A DNA stretch of 64,000 nt, from the NCBI GenBank assembly GCA_030374765.1, contig JARGXX010000080.1, positions 1,426,001 to 1,490,000 of the forward strand. The letters are read 5' to 3'. This DNA is from Agarophyton chilense (taxonomy: Eukaryota; Rhodophyta; Florideophyceae; Gracilariales; Gracilariaceae). This document shows positions 22,973 through 35,061 of the stretch, one piece after another. The translations under genes were made by a program, and so were the position numbers. The notes under the pieces were generated by a model that had not been told where the DNA came from, did not search any database, and saw only the letters and a list, made by a program, of their open reading frames with translations. The first letter of the stretch is position 1; the number at the start of each line of letters is the position of its first letter.

Positions 22973-24390
22973 ACGGCGAAGTCCAAATTGTCTCACACCT
23001 TCCTGGGGGTCTGGCTCTAACTGGACCTATAAGTAAACCTCCAATCTTGCCTTCGGGGTCGGAACGTCCTGATCCTGAGCGTCCAAATAGCCTGGACACG
23101 AGCGGTGCCGTGCCTGACATGTCGGCGTCTTATGACCATCGCGGGGGTTAGTTGCTCTCGTTACCAGTGGGCGCGACGGGGCGTCGCATCGCCCCCATCC
23201 TCGGGGGTACCAGTGCGTAAGAGCTGACCCTTGGCGCCAGGTTGGAAATTAGTTCACCTTCGGTACTGTATTCACACCGGGGGGGGGGGTTTCTTGCCGC
23301 TGTTCCTATCCCTCGGTATTCTTTTGATGACCCTACGTGCGTTGTCCGCCGTGAACCACGGTGCGCGCTTCGTCCATTCAGGGTCACGTCGGTCATCCTA
23401 CCCGATTCGGTTTCATCCTACTTCCTTCCTGTCGCGGAATTCCTTCATTGATCGCGCGCAATGCCGCCGTAGCCTTATAAGCCCGTCGGATACGGCACTC
23501 TCCCTCCGGACTTTGCCGCTTCTGTAGGTTCTCCTATCCAGTTCCTCGCGATCCAGCCCATTGGCAGCGGCGCCATGGCTTCGAACAACCAAGCGGGGAG
23601 CGCCTCGAGGATCGCGATGACCATACCATGGGACGAAATCCGTGGGCAGAGTGTCATGCCCTTCTGCCGTCCCGTTGGTATTTCTGCCTCGATGAAGAAT
23701 GCGACAGTTCTGAGGGAAGCTTACTCCTGGGCATGTCGCTCGGTGCGCTACGCTGCGGTTGTACAACAGGGTCAGGATTTAGAGACCACTATGGTCATTA
23801 TGCTATAGCAGAATGCGTAGGTGATGTCCCAGTGGATCACTGCCGACTTGGACACCCGGTATGGTCTAATTTTGAGCGACGGGGAGGCTTTCGATGGTGA
23901 AAATAGTTCCGCAGGTGAATTTCTGCCGAAAAAGCGTGCTCGGTTCGCTGGTGCCGTCCTGTTGCTACAGTAGGCTCCATAGGTGACCGTAGTCTCGGTT
24001 TCACTCCTGCAGGTTCCAATGAGAATGACAGAGTTACTCCTGCGCCGCCATAGTGAGTCCTGTTGGTGTTCGGAGCGCCTCCGCGAACTTTAAGTTCATG
24101 GCGAGTGCTGCTAGGCTTCTGTAATTTAATCAAATAAAGTAATGCCTGTGCTTTCCTAAGGTCGCTCCTACATCTCAAACCTGTCTCCCCTGGGACGGCG
24201 TCCAACCTTGAGAGCGTTTCCGGTCTTTCTCAGGTGTCGCCGAGAACTGGCTTTGTTCCCTGATGCAGCCGCTCCGGCGAATCTTCGTGCTCCGGTGAAC
24301 CGGCGTGCTCCGGCGAGCCGCCGTGTCGGGAGGCATTTTGGTATTATACGGGCCAATGGTTGCCTCGTACGGAAGCCTGCGCTCCGTGCG
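22973..24390 (-). mobile_element. Ty3/gypsy family A, copy A3, distal (3') part
   Basis: Sequence 22973-24390 is the reverse-orientation counterpart of the A2 3' region (about 31300-34140 in A2), so it is the continuation of copy A3 beyond the A2 insertion. Because A3 runs on the minus strand, its antisense frame lies on the plus strand here (about 23430-24060; MKNATVLREAYSWACRSVRY against MDIATVLREACSWARRSARY in A2). A large part of that frame is missing. The 3' LTR is absent: family B begins at 22972 just short of where it should be. A fossil. Confidence 0.8.
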
Positions 24391-24841
24391 TGTGAAGGAG
24401 CGATAATACCGGTTGAGCCCGGTAAGCCGCCGGGCCCTGAACGATCTTTCCGGCGACACGTGTACGGGTCGACCTCCGGTGGACGCATGTAGATTATTAT
24501 TTTAATTAAATTAGTGTAATAGATTAACACTACAGTGCCAGGGAGATCTGAGCGCTTTGCCAGTACTATTTACTTGGCTCGACTGACGCTTCTACCTTAG
24601 AGTAAGTACGGTAAGCACCGTTAGGATACAAAATAACCCCCTTTGGTATATTAGTTCCACCCTTTGGTCTTCAAGCCATCGGTTACGTAGCTGCAACCTG
24701 TAGGAATACCCAGTAAACGCCAGTACATTGCACCAAGTACTCTGGGAGTGCCACCGTCAAGGATTCGAACTTTAGAACCCGCTCTACCACGCTACCACCG
24801 GTCGAGACCCGTACGTTGACTTAACCCGTCATTGCGTTACA
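24391..24841 (+). repeat. 5' LTR of copy A2
   Basis: 451 bp starting TGTGAAGGAGCGATAATA and ending GTTACA. The start is fixed by the GTGCG target duplication and by the polypurine tract preceding the 3' LTR. Confidence 0.9.
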
Positions 24842-24844
24842 TTT

Positions 24845-24862
24845 TGGTGCCCCGACTTAGAA
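24845..24862 (+). other. Primer-binding site of copy A2
   Basis: TGGTGCCCCGACTTAGAA, three bases after the LTR. A3 and family B share its 3' two-thirds. Confidence 0.75.
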
Positions 24863-24875
24863 AACTTTGGAATAA

Positions 24876-27120
24876 TTGAACGGACCACTGGAACGAAGAA
24901 TTATCCGGATTCTAACCTTTGGTTTCATTTCGCAACGGACCACAAGTACAGAAGGACGAAGTGCGACTACCACGCCGGCGATGTCGCCTGACCCTCAGGA
25001 TGATACCGCTAGCGACCGCAGGAGCACAAGGAGCCAGCCGCAAGAAGTACTGACCCCACTGGATAACCCTGAAAGGATTCGCCGGGAACCCACGTTGGCA
25101 GCGCGGTGACGAGAACGCCTCACCAGGGCCACCTCTAGGTCAAGGACACCTCAAGGACAAACCCCCCAGACCGAAGGAATTCGAGAAAAGCTGTCCGCAG
25201 GTCTTGCCAATCTTCTCTGGCCCAGTCTCCGTGAGCTCTGCTCAACCCACGTGGATTCCATTATGAACGTGTGACTCGCTACGGCGATCGCTTACCATAC
25301 GGATTATCTCATCGCGCGAGTCGTCTCTAAGGTAGTGGAGTCTGACTTATTCATAGACTTTCTCCTATAGGCCGTTCAAGGAGCCGGCACTCGCCAGGCA
25401 GGCAATTAGGTCCCTAGGACCACCCCACCACAAATTAACCATTCGGTCTCCATATGGCAACACCCCTACCGAACCCCCAGGAGCGGCGGAATTATCCCCC
25501 ACTCGCCGGGAATACCATCAGGAAAACCCCATGGTGGGCCAATCTAGGAGCAGAAGAGAAGCTCCGCGTCTAGATGAGAGACAGGTTGCTCTTCAGGAGA
25601 ATCCAAGGGAGGGACAAGCGAAGAGCAGAAAAGAAGCTCCGCGTCTAGAAGAGAGACCGCTTGCCCCACTGGACGGATTATATGAGGTACAGAGACCTCA
25701 GGGCTCCAACGGATCAGATAGAGAGATCGATCCTTTAAATCCCTACTCCGCTGGAAAGAAAAGAAGTAACCGTAGGAGAAAGAAGAACAGAAGAAGCAGA
25801 AGAAGAGAACATTCCGACACGAGTGATTCCGAATAGGCCTCGACCGAAACAACCGACTCAGAAGTTGATGAGGCTGCCGTTCGAGGCGTCAGACCACTGG
25901 CAACCATAAACGAACTTTTCCTTAAGGTTCTAGACTACCGGAATTACCGGCTGGCCGACCGGTCCGCAAACTATTCTGGTTCGGTGGCTCGCAGAGTCGC
26001 CAAATGGACCAAACGGATGCAATTAACCATTACGGAAAAGATCTGGGGTTCCTATGACATTGCTGTCCTTAGGTTTCTCAGTTTATTTCTTATGGTCTGC
26101 GGTCAGAACGGTGTTTACGAGGGCGCCGCTCTGTACCTTTTTCAATTCTTCCTTACAGGACAGGGGCGTGACCGAGTGGTTTCGAAGATATCTGGCACAA
26201 CTGACCTCGTGGATGCTCAAGATCGTGAGTTCCTCAGGTCATACCCTCAGGTTGTTCATTCCCTTTTGAAAACTTACACCACGGATGACGTTATGATGGA
26301 TGGCTACCAGGAAGTAATATCCTTTAGGCGGAGCTCGAACATGACCAAATCAGCTTTCGCAGACGACCTATGGAAGAGGGCTTACCGATGTGGAAACTTG
26401 TTCTCCGAAAGACGCTATAAACGTCACTTCATCACGGGATTGCTCCCTGCCATTTGGAGACATGTGCGCAATTACCACACGGAAAACCCGCAATACTCCT
26501 TTCTAAGGCTCGTTAATTGCGCCGAGGGTTATGGAAAACCCTCCAGGACCTCCAGGCGCAACGCTGATATAACCAGAGGACACACAACTCCATTGCGTAA
26601 ACCCAACCAAGCCCATTTGCTTAGCTCCACTGAGTCGGACATGGATGCGTCACTCATTCACGCCGATTCGGGAGATGTCGTCGCCGTCAATTTCAGTGCT
26701 CCTCCGTCCGAACCCCTATCATATACCTCCCAGGAGACTACAGCGACCACTGGACCACCCACACTTAAGTATTCTCCCTTCCCGCCCCGCAAGGACGTTT
26801 TTGTTCGCTCCCCAAGGGCCTGCTTTCTCTGCATGTAACAGACCCAACCTTGTGACTGTACGAGGTATCTGCCTAAAAACGCACGAAAACCTTCCCTGGC
26901 CCTAAGGGAGGAGAATTACCGGGTGCGGAGATCCGAAGGAATGTGTAACAGGGCGCAGCACCGAATAACAGGGACCCTTGGAAGCTCACGCTATGCCACC
27001 CCTCCGGACACTCCGTTCAAAGCAACACAAGTCCACGCCATTGTAGATACTGCGGACGGCCCCGTGGAAGAACCCTATCCTCAGGAAGAAACGGAAACCC
27101 CATCGGAAAACTCCTAGAGG
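24876..27120 (+). pseudogene. Family A gag region (copy A2)
   Basis: Coding-like pieces include an Arg/Glu-rich segment, a very basic tract (KKRSNRRRKKNRRSRRR), a capsid-like helical region (about 25980-26540) and a cysteine-bearing knuckle region near 26815. The order matches the A3 gag on the opposite strand. Broken. Confidence 0.8.
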
Positions 27121-27167
27121 GACGACTCGAGGCAAATCCTCCCTCCTTCAGCCCTTGCCTCAACCAA

Positions 27168-30100
27168 TTGAACGGTCATGAGCCAACGAGCTCCTCACCT
27201 CCCAATACAAACCACCGACAATGGACTACTCAGGATGAACCACAATTTGAACACAGTAACGACCCCGTCTGTATCCTCAGGAAAGAGAACTATAAAGTTC
27301 GAGTAACCGTAGGACTTCGTTCCAGCAACTCTCGAGTGCGCACAGCTGTATTGGACACAGGCGCTGGTCCCAACTTAGTCCATCCTAAGCTGCTCTCACC
27401 GGGGTGGCAGGATTTCGTTCAGGCAAGGAAGACCCCAAGGATCACCGATGCGTCTCCTAGACCAATGGACATTAAAGGGATAGTACCACTTGACCCCCAG
27501 TTAGGACAGTTCAAAGTCCGCACGTGGTTCCTTGTATGTCCTAACTTGGGCACTGAGGCAATCCTACGGACCTCCTTTATCGGCCGATACATTAAGGCCA
27601 TTTATCCAGGCCTTAGGAAAGTCGCGTTTTACCGCGCACCTTCCATCTACATAACTGGTTAAATGCCAGGGCCAGAAGCTAATCGCAAACGGGCGGTTAT
27701 CTCCGAGAACACGAAGTCCAATTAGGTTCGCCTGTCAAAGGCCATAAAGATACCCCCGATGATCCAAATCGCTGTATCGGTCTATTTCCAGTTTTCAGGT
27801 CTCGTAACGATTCAGAACCACCCTAAAACGGTTCTGAAGCACCTCACTTTGAGGGCCAATAGAGTAATGGACATCACCCCCAACAGGTCCTTCTTGGTCA
27901 CAATCAGCAACTTCTGAGATAAACCCGTGCGGTTACCTAAATTTACAGTGATTGGTATCACTCTACCCGCGCCCGTGGCTATTATGGAGGCCCAAATGGA
28001 TAAATTTTCGACGCCAACTCCCGACGAGGACGTCAACTGTTGAGAGGGAACGGTCGTCATCGGCGAAGAATTCGAATCCTATAGGCCCCAGGTTCTTGAT
28101 CTCCTCAAGGAATACCACGCCCTGTGATCAGGTAGATTGGGCACAATCAGAGCAACTACACACTGCATTGACCTTCAGGATGATGCAAGACCACAGTTCC
28201 AGTACCCATACTGTACCGGCCTTAAAGGTAAGGAAATTGTCGCCGACCAGATGGGAAAGATGCGCAGAGCTCAAGTCATAGAGCCGGCGCCTCCAAACCA
28301 ATCCGAATGGGCAAGTCCTCTTGTCCTTGTGGCGAAGAAAGACGGCTCCGTCAGGTTCTGTGTCGAATACAGGAAACTGAACGCAGTAACCAAAAGGGAC
28401 TCATACCCGATACCCCGCATGGACAATTGTCTTGATTCCTTAAACGAAGCTGTCTTATTTACCACACTGGACGCTAACTTGGGATACTGGAAAATCACTT
28501 TTGCCGAAGACGTGAGAGCGCTGACAACCTTTACCACCCATGGAGGTCTGTTCAGATTTACTCGTATGCTCTTTGATTTAAAGATTGCACCAGCCACGTT
28601 CCAACCGGTTATGGACATTATAATGGCCAGAGTTAAATGGAAGTTCGCCCTGGTCTATTTGGATGACGTTATAATCTTCTCACAGACCATCACGAAACAC
28701 TTTCGCCACGTTAAGAAGGTGCTAAAAATCCTACAGGACGCTGGAGTAACACTGAAACTCCACAAATGCGCTTTCTTCCAGGCCTCAGTGGACTATCTCG
28801 GTCACGTTGTCCTCTCAGGAAAGCTAAAGGTGGCCACACGGACAACGAATGCGATTCGTCAGACTAAGGCTCCTAGGACCCACACCGAACTACGATCCTT
28901 CGTAGGCCTGTGCAACGTTTATTGACGGTTCCTCCAAGGGTTTGCCAAGTTCTCAGCCCCTCTCTACAAGATGCTGAAGAAGGGAACACCTTCGGAGTTC
29001 GAAGCCCTTACGGACGACCGGTACGAAGCATTTCAGACCGTAAAGTACAAAATACTGAACCCACCCATATTGGATTTACCGAAGCCTAGTATGCATTTCG
29101 TCCTGGACACAGATGTATCTGATGTCCAAGTGGGTTGTGCACTGATACAGGAACAGGAGTCACTGAAGGGCTATCGACCTATAGAACACTGGAGCAGAAC
29201 GCTCACCAGCGCGGAGCGAAACTAAAGTACGACCGTAATGGAATGTCTAGCCATCGTATGGTCCGTATTGATACTCGGACCGTACCTCGAGGGAACTAGG
29301 CTCACCATTGGGACAGACCACGATTCACTACGCTGGCTACTCAATATGACCGATGCATAAAGTCTCCTCGCTAGGTGGCGCCTCAGGCTGTCAGAATATG
29401 GCTACGAGAGAACCTATAGGCCAGGCATCAAGCCCAAGGAAGCAGATGCCCTGTCGCGAATCATTACCGACGGAACTGATGACACCCTATTGGACGCCCT
29501 AATTCTCACCACTTTAACAGATGATGGACCTCAGTACTACACGGAAACAGATGACCTTATGGGTGAGGTGCAATTGGAGGATCCTGAGGTGAAGAAGAAC
29601 GAAGTATATCTATTGGACTGGGAGACAGTACCGCCCAATTCGGCACGACCCCAGGTTTATGCGATAACCCCGGAGGAAAAGAGGTCCTCCCTATAAGTAT
29701 TGAGGAACTCCTACAGGCGCAGGTCGAAGACGAATACTGCAAGAAAACAGCCCAATTTGTAGGAACCCCAGGATGCCTGTTCGACTATGACCGATTTGGA
29801 CTACTATGTCGCCGCTCACCGCTGGATGGCGCACTTCAACGGGTAGTACTAACTTCTCTAAGGGCGCGATTCCTATACCTCGCCCGTTTCCCCCGCTTGG
29901 CTGGTCATGATGGAGGCCGACGAATGTACCAGAATATAAGGAAGTTCTTCAACTTGCCACTAATGGCGCAGGACCTTTGGCGAAGCGCACGAAACTGTGC
30001 ATCGTATGCACAGATACGAGGGTCTCGCGCCAACCATCAGGCCAAACTGAAGCTCTTCCCCGACGCAGGTCCAATGAAAGCTGTCGCAATGGATATACTT

Positions 30101-31312
30101 GGGTTTTTGTCTAAGTTGTTCCATGGGAAACTGTTTGTTTTGGTTATAACCGATAGGTTTACCAAACTTACTCGAGCCATACCCCTAGGAAAGACAACGG
30201 CCACAGATGTCGCCACGGCCTTCTTGTCCCCCCGGGTGTATCCATATGGCATGCCACTCTACCTCCTTACGGATAACGGCAGCTAGTTTGTATCCAAATT
30301 CTTCCCACACGTTTGTGCTACCTTAGGAATCAAACATATGACCACCACGGCGTACCATCCGCAGACAAATGGCCAAGCCGAACGCTTCAACCGCACCCTT
30401 CCGGACCGACTGGCACAGTACGTGTCGGAGCACCAATTGGACTGGGACGAATGCGTCGAGTCACTGGTTTATGCGTACAACACGCAGGTGCACGCTTCCA
30501 CGGGGACAACACCTTTCGGCTTAATGCTAACGAGAGCGCCGCAGCCGATCGCTGTTGACCTGCAGGAGTCTATCGTACTCCAGGACATACCCGAAGGGAT
30601 GACTCCTACCCAGGCGAAGCGCTACTCGCGTGGACGCATTGACCGTATTCTCCAATCGGCCAGAACTGCACTAAACAAAGCCCAACGGCGGTGCAAGTCC
30701 AACTTCCACAAAACCGTTTGGAACATACCGACCTTTGCGAAAGGGGAACTTGTTTACCAGTACTGGCCACCGAAGGACAGTGAAGACCTCGAGAACACTA
30801 CGCGAAAGCTCTTACCCCGCTCTACGGGACCATAAAAAGTCCTTACGGCCAATGAACACACAATCACTTTACTCATTGACGGCCTACAGGACACCGTGTT
30901 TATTGACAGCGTGACACAAGCACCCAGTTACTCCGAAACACGAACGTCCCAGCCCCCTGGCCCAACGGAAGTACCACGACCTCAGGTCGACACTCAAATC
31001 TCCACACCCCCTAAGGCAGTTCTCAAGGACTCGACTAGCCCCACGGACGCGATAGTCAAGGCCAACTACTATGACCCATCGCTCCCAACCGATTTCGATG
31101 GATTGGTCTCTCTGGACCACACTCTCCTTCCGGAGGATGAACACCAACTGGAATATGTGAATGAGCGCATCATCTCCACCGGTATAGGAGAAGATGGAAC
31201 TATGCGCTATCGCGTCCGTTGATTCGGCTACACACCTGAGAAAGATACTTGGCAAGAGCCTCAAACCAATCCTACTAATTTTATCGCCCGCTATTGGCGC
31301 AGACTCAGCCAT
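27168..31312 (+). pseudogene. Family A pol region with chromodomain-like tail (copy A2)
   Basis: In order: protease with LDTGAGPNLV near 27353; reverse transcriptase (KLNAVTKRDSYPIPRMD, YLDDVIIFS near 28660); RNase H near 29100-29400; zinc-binding region and integrase core (LVITDRFTKLTRAIPLG near 30140, YHPQTNGQAERFNR near 30355); then a tail at about 31160-31310 with the spacing of a chromodomain (EYVNERIIS, GYTPEKDTWQEP, FIARYWRR). A C-terminal chromodomain is the hallmark of chromoviruses, which use it to target chromatin. Broken in many places. Confidence 0.88.
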
Positions 31313-31631
31313 TCGGAGTGCAGACTTCAGGAAGAGGAAACCATTGGTCCGAATAATTAAACCACTGGCCCGAATAGTCCCAAAACGCCTCCCAAACCAC
31401 CTCCTGACACGACGGTTCGCCGCAGCGCGACGGTTAGTCGTAGCTCCCACATCAGGGAACAAAAACAGTCCTTCGGAGACACCTGAGGAAGACTCGGGAT
31501 GTTCTAAAGATGGGACGCCGTCCCGGGGCACGCACATTTGAGATACAGGAAAGACCTTGGGAAAGCCCAAGCACTACTTTATTTTACTTACTCGAGTATC
31601 TAACAGAGGCCTAACAGCCCTCGGTATTACC

Positions 31632-33749
31632 TCAAGGTTCGCGAAAGCGCTTCGAGCACCAACACGACTCACTGGGGCGCCGCAGAAGTAACTCCGTCGT
31701 CCTCATTGGAACCTGCAGGAGCGAAACCGGAATTACGGTCACCCGAGAAGCCCACTGGACCACCCGAACTGGCCCCAACGAGCTGGGCACGCTTCTTCGG
31801 CAGGGATTCTCCTGAGGTACTATTTTCACCATCGGAAACCTCCCGGTCACCCAAATTGAGACCATATCGGACATCCAAGTCGGCAGTAACCCTTTGGGAC
31901 ATCGCCTGCGCATTCTGCTGCATGATATTGACCATGGCGGTCTTCACGTCCTGAACCTATTGGACAACCCCGGCGTAGCGAGCGGAGCGACGCGCCCAGG
32001 AGCATGCTTCCCTCAGGACTGTCGCAATGTCCATCGAGGCCATGATACAAACGGTACGGCAGACATGACGGAGATGCGAGGCGGCAGCCGTGATCGAAGC
32101 AAGAAAGTGGACCAACGGAGAGGACGCAGCGAATATGACGCCCCCGGTGGACGTCTGAGGAAGTGCCTCGCCTAAAGGACTTTCGGTTTCGACAGTAACC
32201 TCACCAGGAGGAATAGTCACTTGGGCGACGGGCGGTCCATACGAGAGCTAATCCTGAGGACCAGCGCCCGGAGGAGCTCAAAGAAGAGAACCAGTCGGTA
32301 ATACAACGGCGGACTCAACCGGAGGATGATCGCCCTCCACGGGTAAGACGAATAGATCTTTACCAATGGATTCTCCATCAGACATACCAGCAAGAACTAA
32401 CGGCAAGGCTTCCATATCAGGTTCGAAGCAAAGAGGATCGAAAGCAATGGCCTTCGGATAATAGCCGGGCATATGACGCCTCGGAATGTCCGATGGTTGA
32501 TTCCCCAAGGGCTTGGCGGGATAGGCACGGGCGTCGTCCCGACCCTGCGGATGCAGCGGAATCGGTGTGAACGAATCGGTATCCCAATCATACCAAAGGA
32601 AACCGGGAGTCTTGCCCCACTCCACCTGTAGGACATGATCCAAACAGCCTCGGTCTCCTCGACGTCGAGCTGGGTCCCACGGACGGTGTTTTGGATGCCC
32701 AGATTCCTTAGGAAACGGATCATAATGTCAGGGAGCGGGATTAGGCGACCTCGAGGACCTGGTATGTTCTCATCGTACCACACCCTCCAATCCTCCGAAC
32801 GGACATTACCACGGATTCCGTATTTCGCGGTATCCGGAAAGGCCATAAGGGACATCACGCCGAACTCGACGAAGAGCGCATGCCAGAACAGACAAGACCT
32901 TCGATCATGGTCAGCGCCCATGAGTTGGAACGAGTGGTACGCCACCACAGAAGGCGTGGGAACAAGAAGGAGCGGCGAGACACGCCCATGAACGGCCCAT
33001 TGGTTCTCATCCTCATGGGGTAGGGAAAGGTACAACGGAAGGCGTTTGTCGGCGCTCATGTCGTGGAACTCTACTTGGTGCCAACAAGAAATGAACCGCA
33101 AGGATTGACGCAGACGACCATCGGGCTCGTGCATCTCGTTCCAATAGACCCGTTTGGACATCAAGAATAAGTGGTCGTACGGTGGCCGGAAGCACATAAG
33201 CGCCAAGAGGTTGTGACCAGCTGGAGGAAAGTGCAGATGAGGTGATATGAAGTCCGTTTATAGGTCCGAAAGGAGTTTGTTCAGCCTAAACTGGTACTCG
33301 GCTTCTTCCTCGCAGCGGACGTACGGCATTTCCGCTTGGGCGAGTGTGCGACATCGCGTCGCCGAACGCGGATCCACAGGACAATACAACAATCGGTTAT
33401 ACCACGAGACACTGCGCGCGTTCTTGCTGCCCCTCCGGAAGTCAGGTATCTTAGCAAACATTCGGGCGTCGAGATACATGTGGTAAAACCTTTGGTATTC
33501 TTCCACTGAGAACGGAAGAACGGCATGACGCACTGCCCGCGGGGTTCGTCCGATAGTATGGTGATAGCGGTCCCCCGGACGCTCGTAGGCCACCTGGTAT
33601 CCCGAGGAGCTCCCCGCTGGGTTGTTTGAGATCATATTTCCGCCGGTCTCATGGTGGTCCGCCGGGAAGCAGACGGGAGAGCCGGTGGAGGCGACATAGT
33701 CCGAAGGAAGTACGGCGTATTCAGCGGGCTTATAATGTGATTTAGGCAT
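31632..33749 (-). pseudogene. Opposite-strand reading frame of family A (copy A2)
   Basis: Convergent with pol, the minus strand holds coding-like pieces from an ATG at 33749 (MPKSHYKPAEYAVLPSDYVA) down to about 31632. Readable blocks include FWHALFVEFGVMSLMAF, WRVWYDENI, GFLWYDWDTDSFTPI and MDIATVLREACSWARRSARY. No known domain is recognised. The same frame exists in A3 (plus strand near 23430-24060), and blocks in the same order occur in family B. Broken. Confidence 0.6.
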
Positions 33750-34160
33750 CGCGCGCAACCAATGGAAAGGTATCACGAGGAAAAGACGAAGTAACAGAGT
33801 TGACCCGAACGAACTGACAGGCGTGAACCACGCTTGGCGAAGTGCGGAGGGTCGCCAAGGGAAGAACGGAGACGAAGGAAGAACCCAAAGGATCGTCTCG
33901 GCTACGCGACGCGAGGAATACGCCGGCGATGCACCTATGGCCAGCGCTCACAGCGAGTGACAGTGTCAATCCTTTGGCAAATTAATTGCCTTTCGGCGCC
34001 AATGGTCAGCTCCCGCATCCCCGTATCCCCGCAGGTGATGACGACGCGACGTACCGTCGCACTCAATGGTACGGGGAGCAATGAAGTGCACGCGTCCTGT
34101 GGAGCAGTTATGAAACCATATGGACTTCGCCGTGACGGTCGAATCCTAAGGAGGGAGATA
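33750..34160. other. A2 3' untranslated region and polypurine tract
   Basis: No convincing coding sequence. The purine run just before 34161 is the probable polypurine tract priming plus-strand synthesis. Confidence 0.6.
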
Positions 34161-34584
34161 TGTGAAGGAGCGATAATAACGGTTGAGCCCGGTTAGGCGC
34201 CGGGCCCTGAAGCTTGCAGGTGACACGTGTATGGGTCGAGCTCAGGTAGACTCATGTAGATTATTATTTTAATTTAATTAGTGTAATAGATTAACACTAC
34301 AGTGCCAGCGAGATCTCAGCGCCTCGCCAGTACTATTTACTTGGCTCGACTGACGTTTCTCCCTTAGTGTACGGTAGGCACCGTTAGGATACTAAATAAC
34401 CCCCCTTTGGTCTTCAAGCCATCGTTTCCGTAGCTCCAATCTGTAGGACTACGCAGTAAACACCAGCCCTTTGCACCAAGTACTCTGGGAGTGCCGCCGT
34501 CAAAGATTCGAACCTTAGGACCCTCTCTACCACGCTACCACCGGGCGAGACCTGTACGCTGACTTAACCCGTCATTGCATTACA
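34161..34584 (+). repeat. 3' LTR of copy A2
   Basis: 424 bp, begins TGTGAAGGAGCGATAATA and ends ATTACA. It is followed directly by the second copy of the GTGCG target duplication. Confidence 0.9.
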
Positions 34585-35061
34585 GTGCGGCCGATTCTGC
34601 GCCAATAGCCGGCGATAAAATTAGCCGGAATGGTTTGAGGCTCTTGCCAAGTGGCTTCCTCAGGTTTGTAGCCGAATCAGCGGACGCGATAGCCTATAGT
34701 TCCATGTTCTCCCTGACCGGCGGAGATGATGCACTCAATCACATATTTTGGTTGGTGTTCATTCTCCGGAAGGAGAGTGTGGTCCAGAGCGGCGAATCAA
34801 TCGAAGTCAGTTGGGAGAGATGGGTCATCATCATTTGAATTGAACATCGGGTTCGTGGGGTTAGACGGGTTTGCGGAAACTGCCATTAAGGATGTGGAGA
34901 GTTGAGCGTCGACCTGAGATCGTAGTGATTACGTTCGGCCAGGGGACGGACTTTGGTGACTCGGAGGAGCTGCGAGCTCGTGCTGTCCTATCAATCGATA
35001 GTGTGTCCTGTAGGCCATCAATGAGTAACGTAATGGTGTGTTGATTGATCTTAAGGACTTT

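Larger units (their letters stand above)
24391..34584 (+). mobile_element. Ty3/gypsy family A, copy A2 (chromodomain type), nested in A3
   Basis: A complete-length element with 5' LTR 24391-24841, primer-binding site from 24845, gag, pol with a C-terminal chromodomain-like tail, an opposite-strand frame, a polypurine tract just before 34161, and 3' LTR 34161-34584. It is flanked by a 5-bp target duplication GTGCG (24386-24390 and 34585-34589), and A3 sequence continues seamlessly on both sides. By eye the LTRs differ at roughly one position in ten, so it is old but younger than A3. It is heavily broken, with well over ten interruptions. Confidence 0.93.

Noticed and set aside
22973-24390. A separate fourth family A element with a sense-strand extra frame
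   Set aside because: Its apparent reversed order is explained fully if it is the minus-strand continuation of A3 interrupted by A2.
24515-24841. LTR of A2 starting at TGTAAT (24515)
   Set aside because: The internal TGTAAT...ATTACA symmetry is tempting, but the GTGCG target duplication and the polypurine tract place the true start at 24391.
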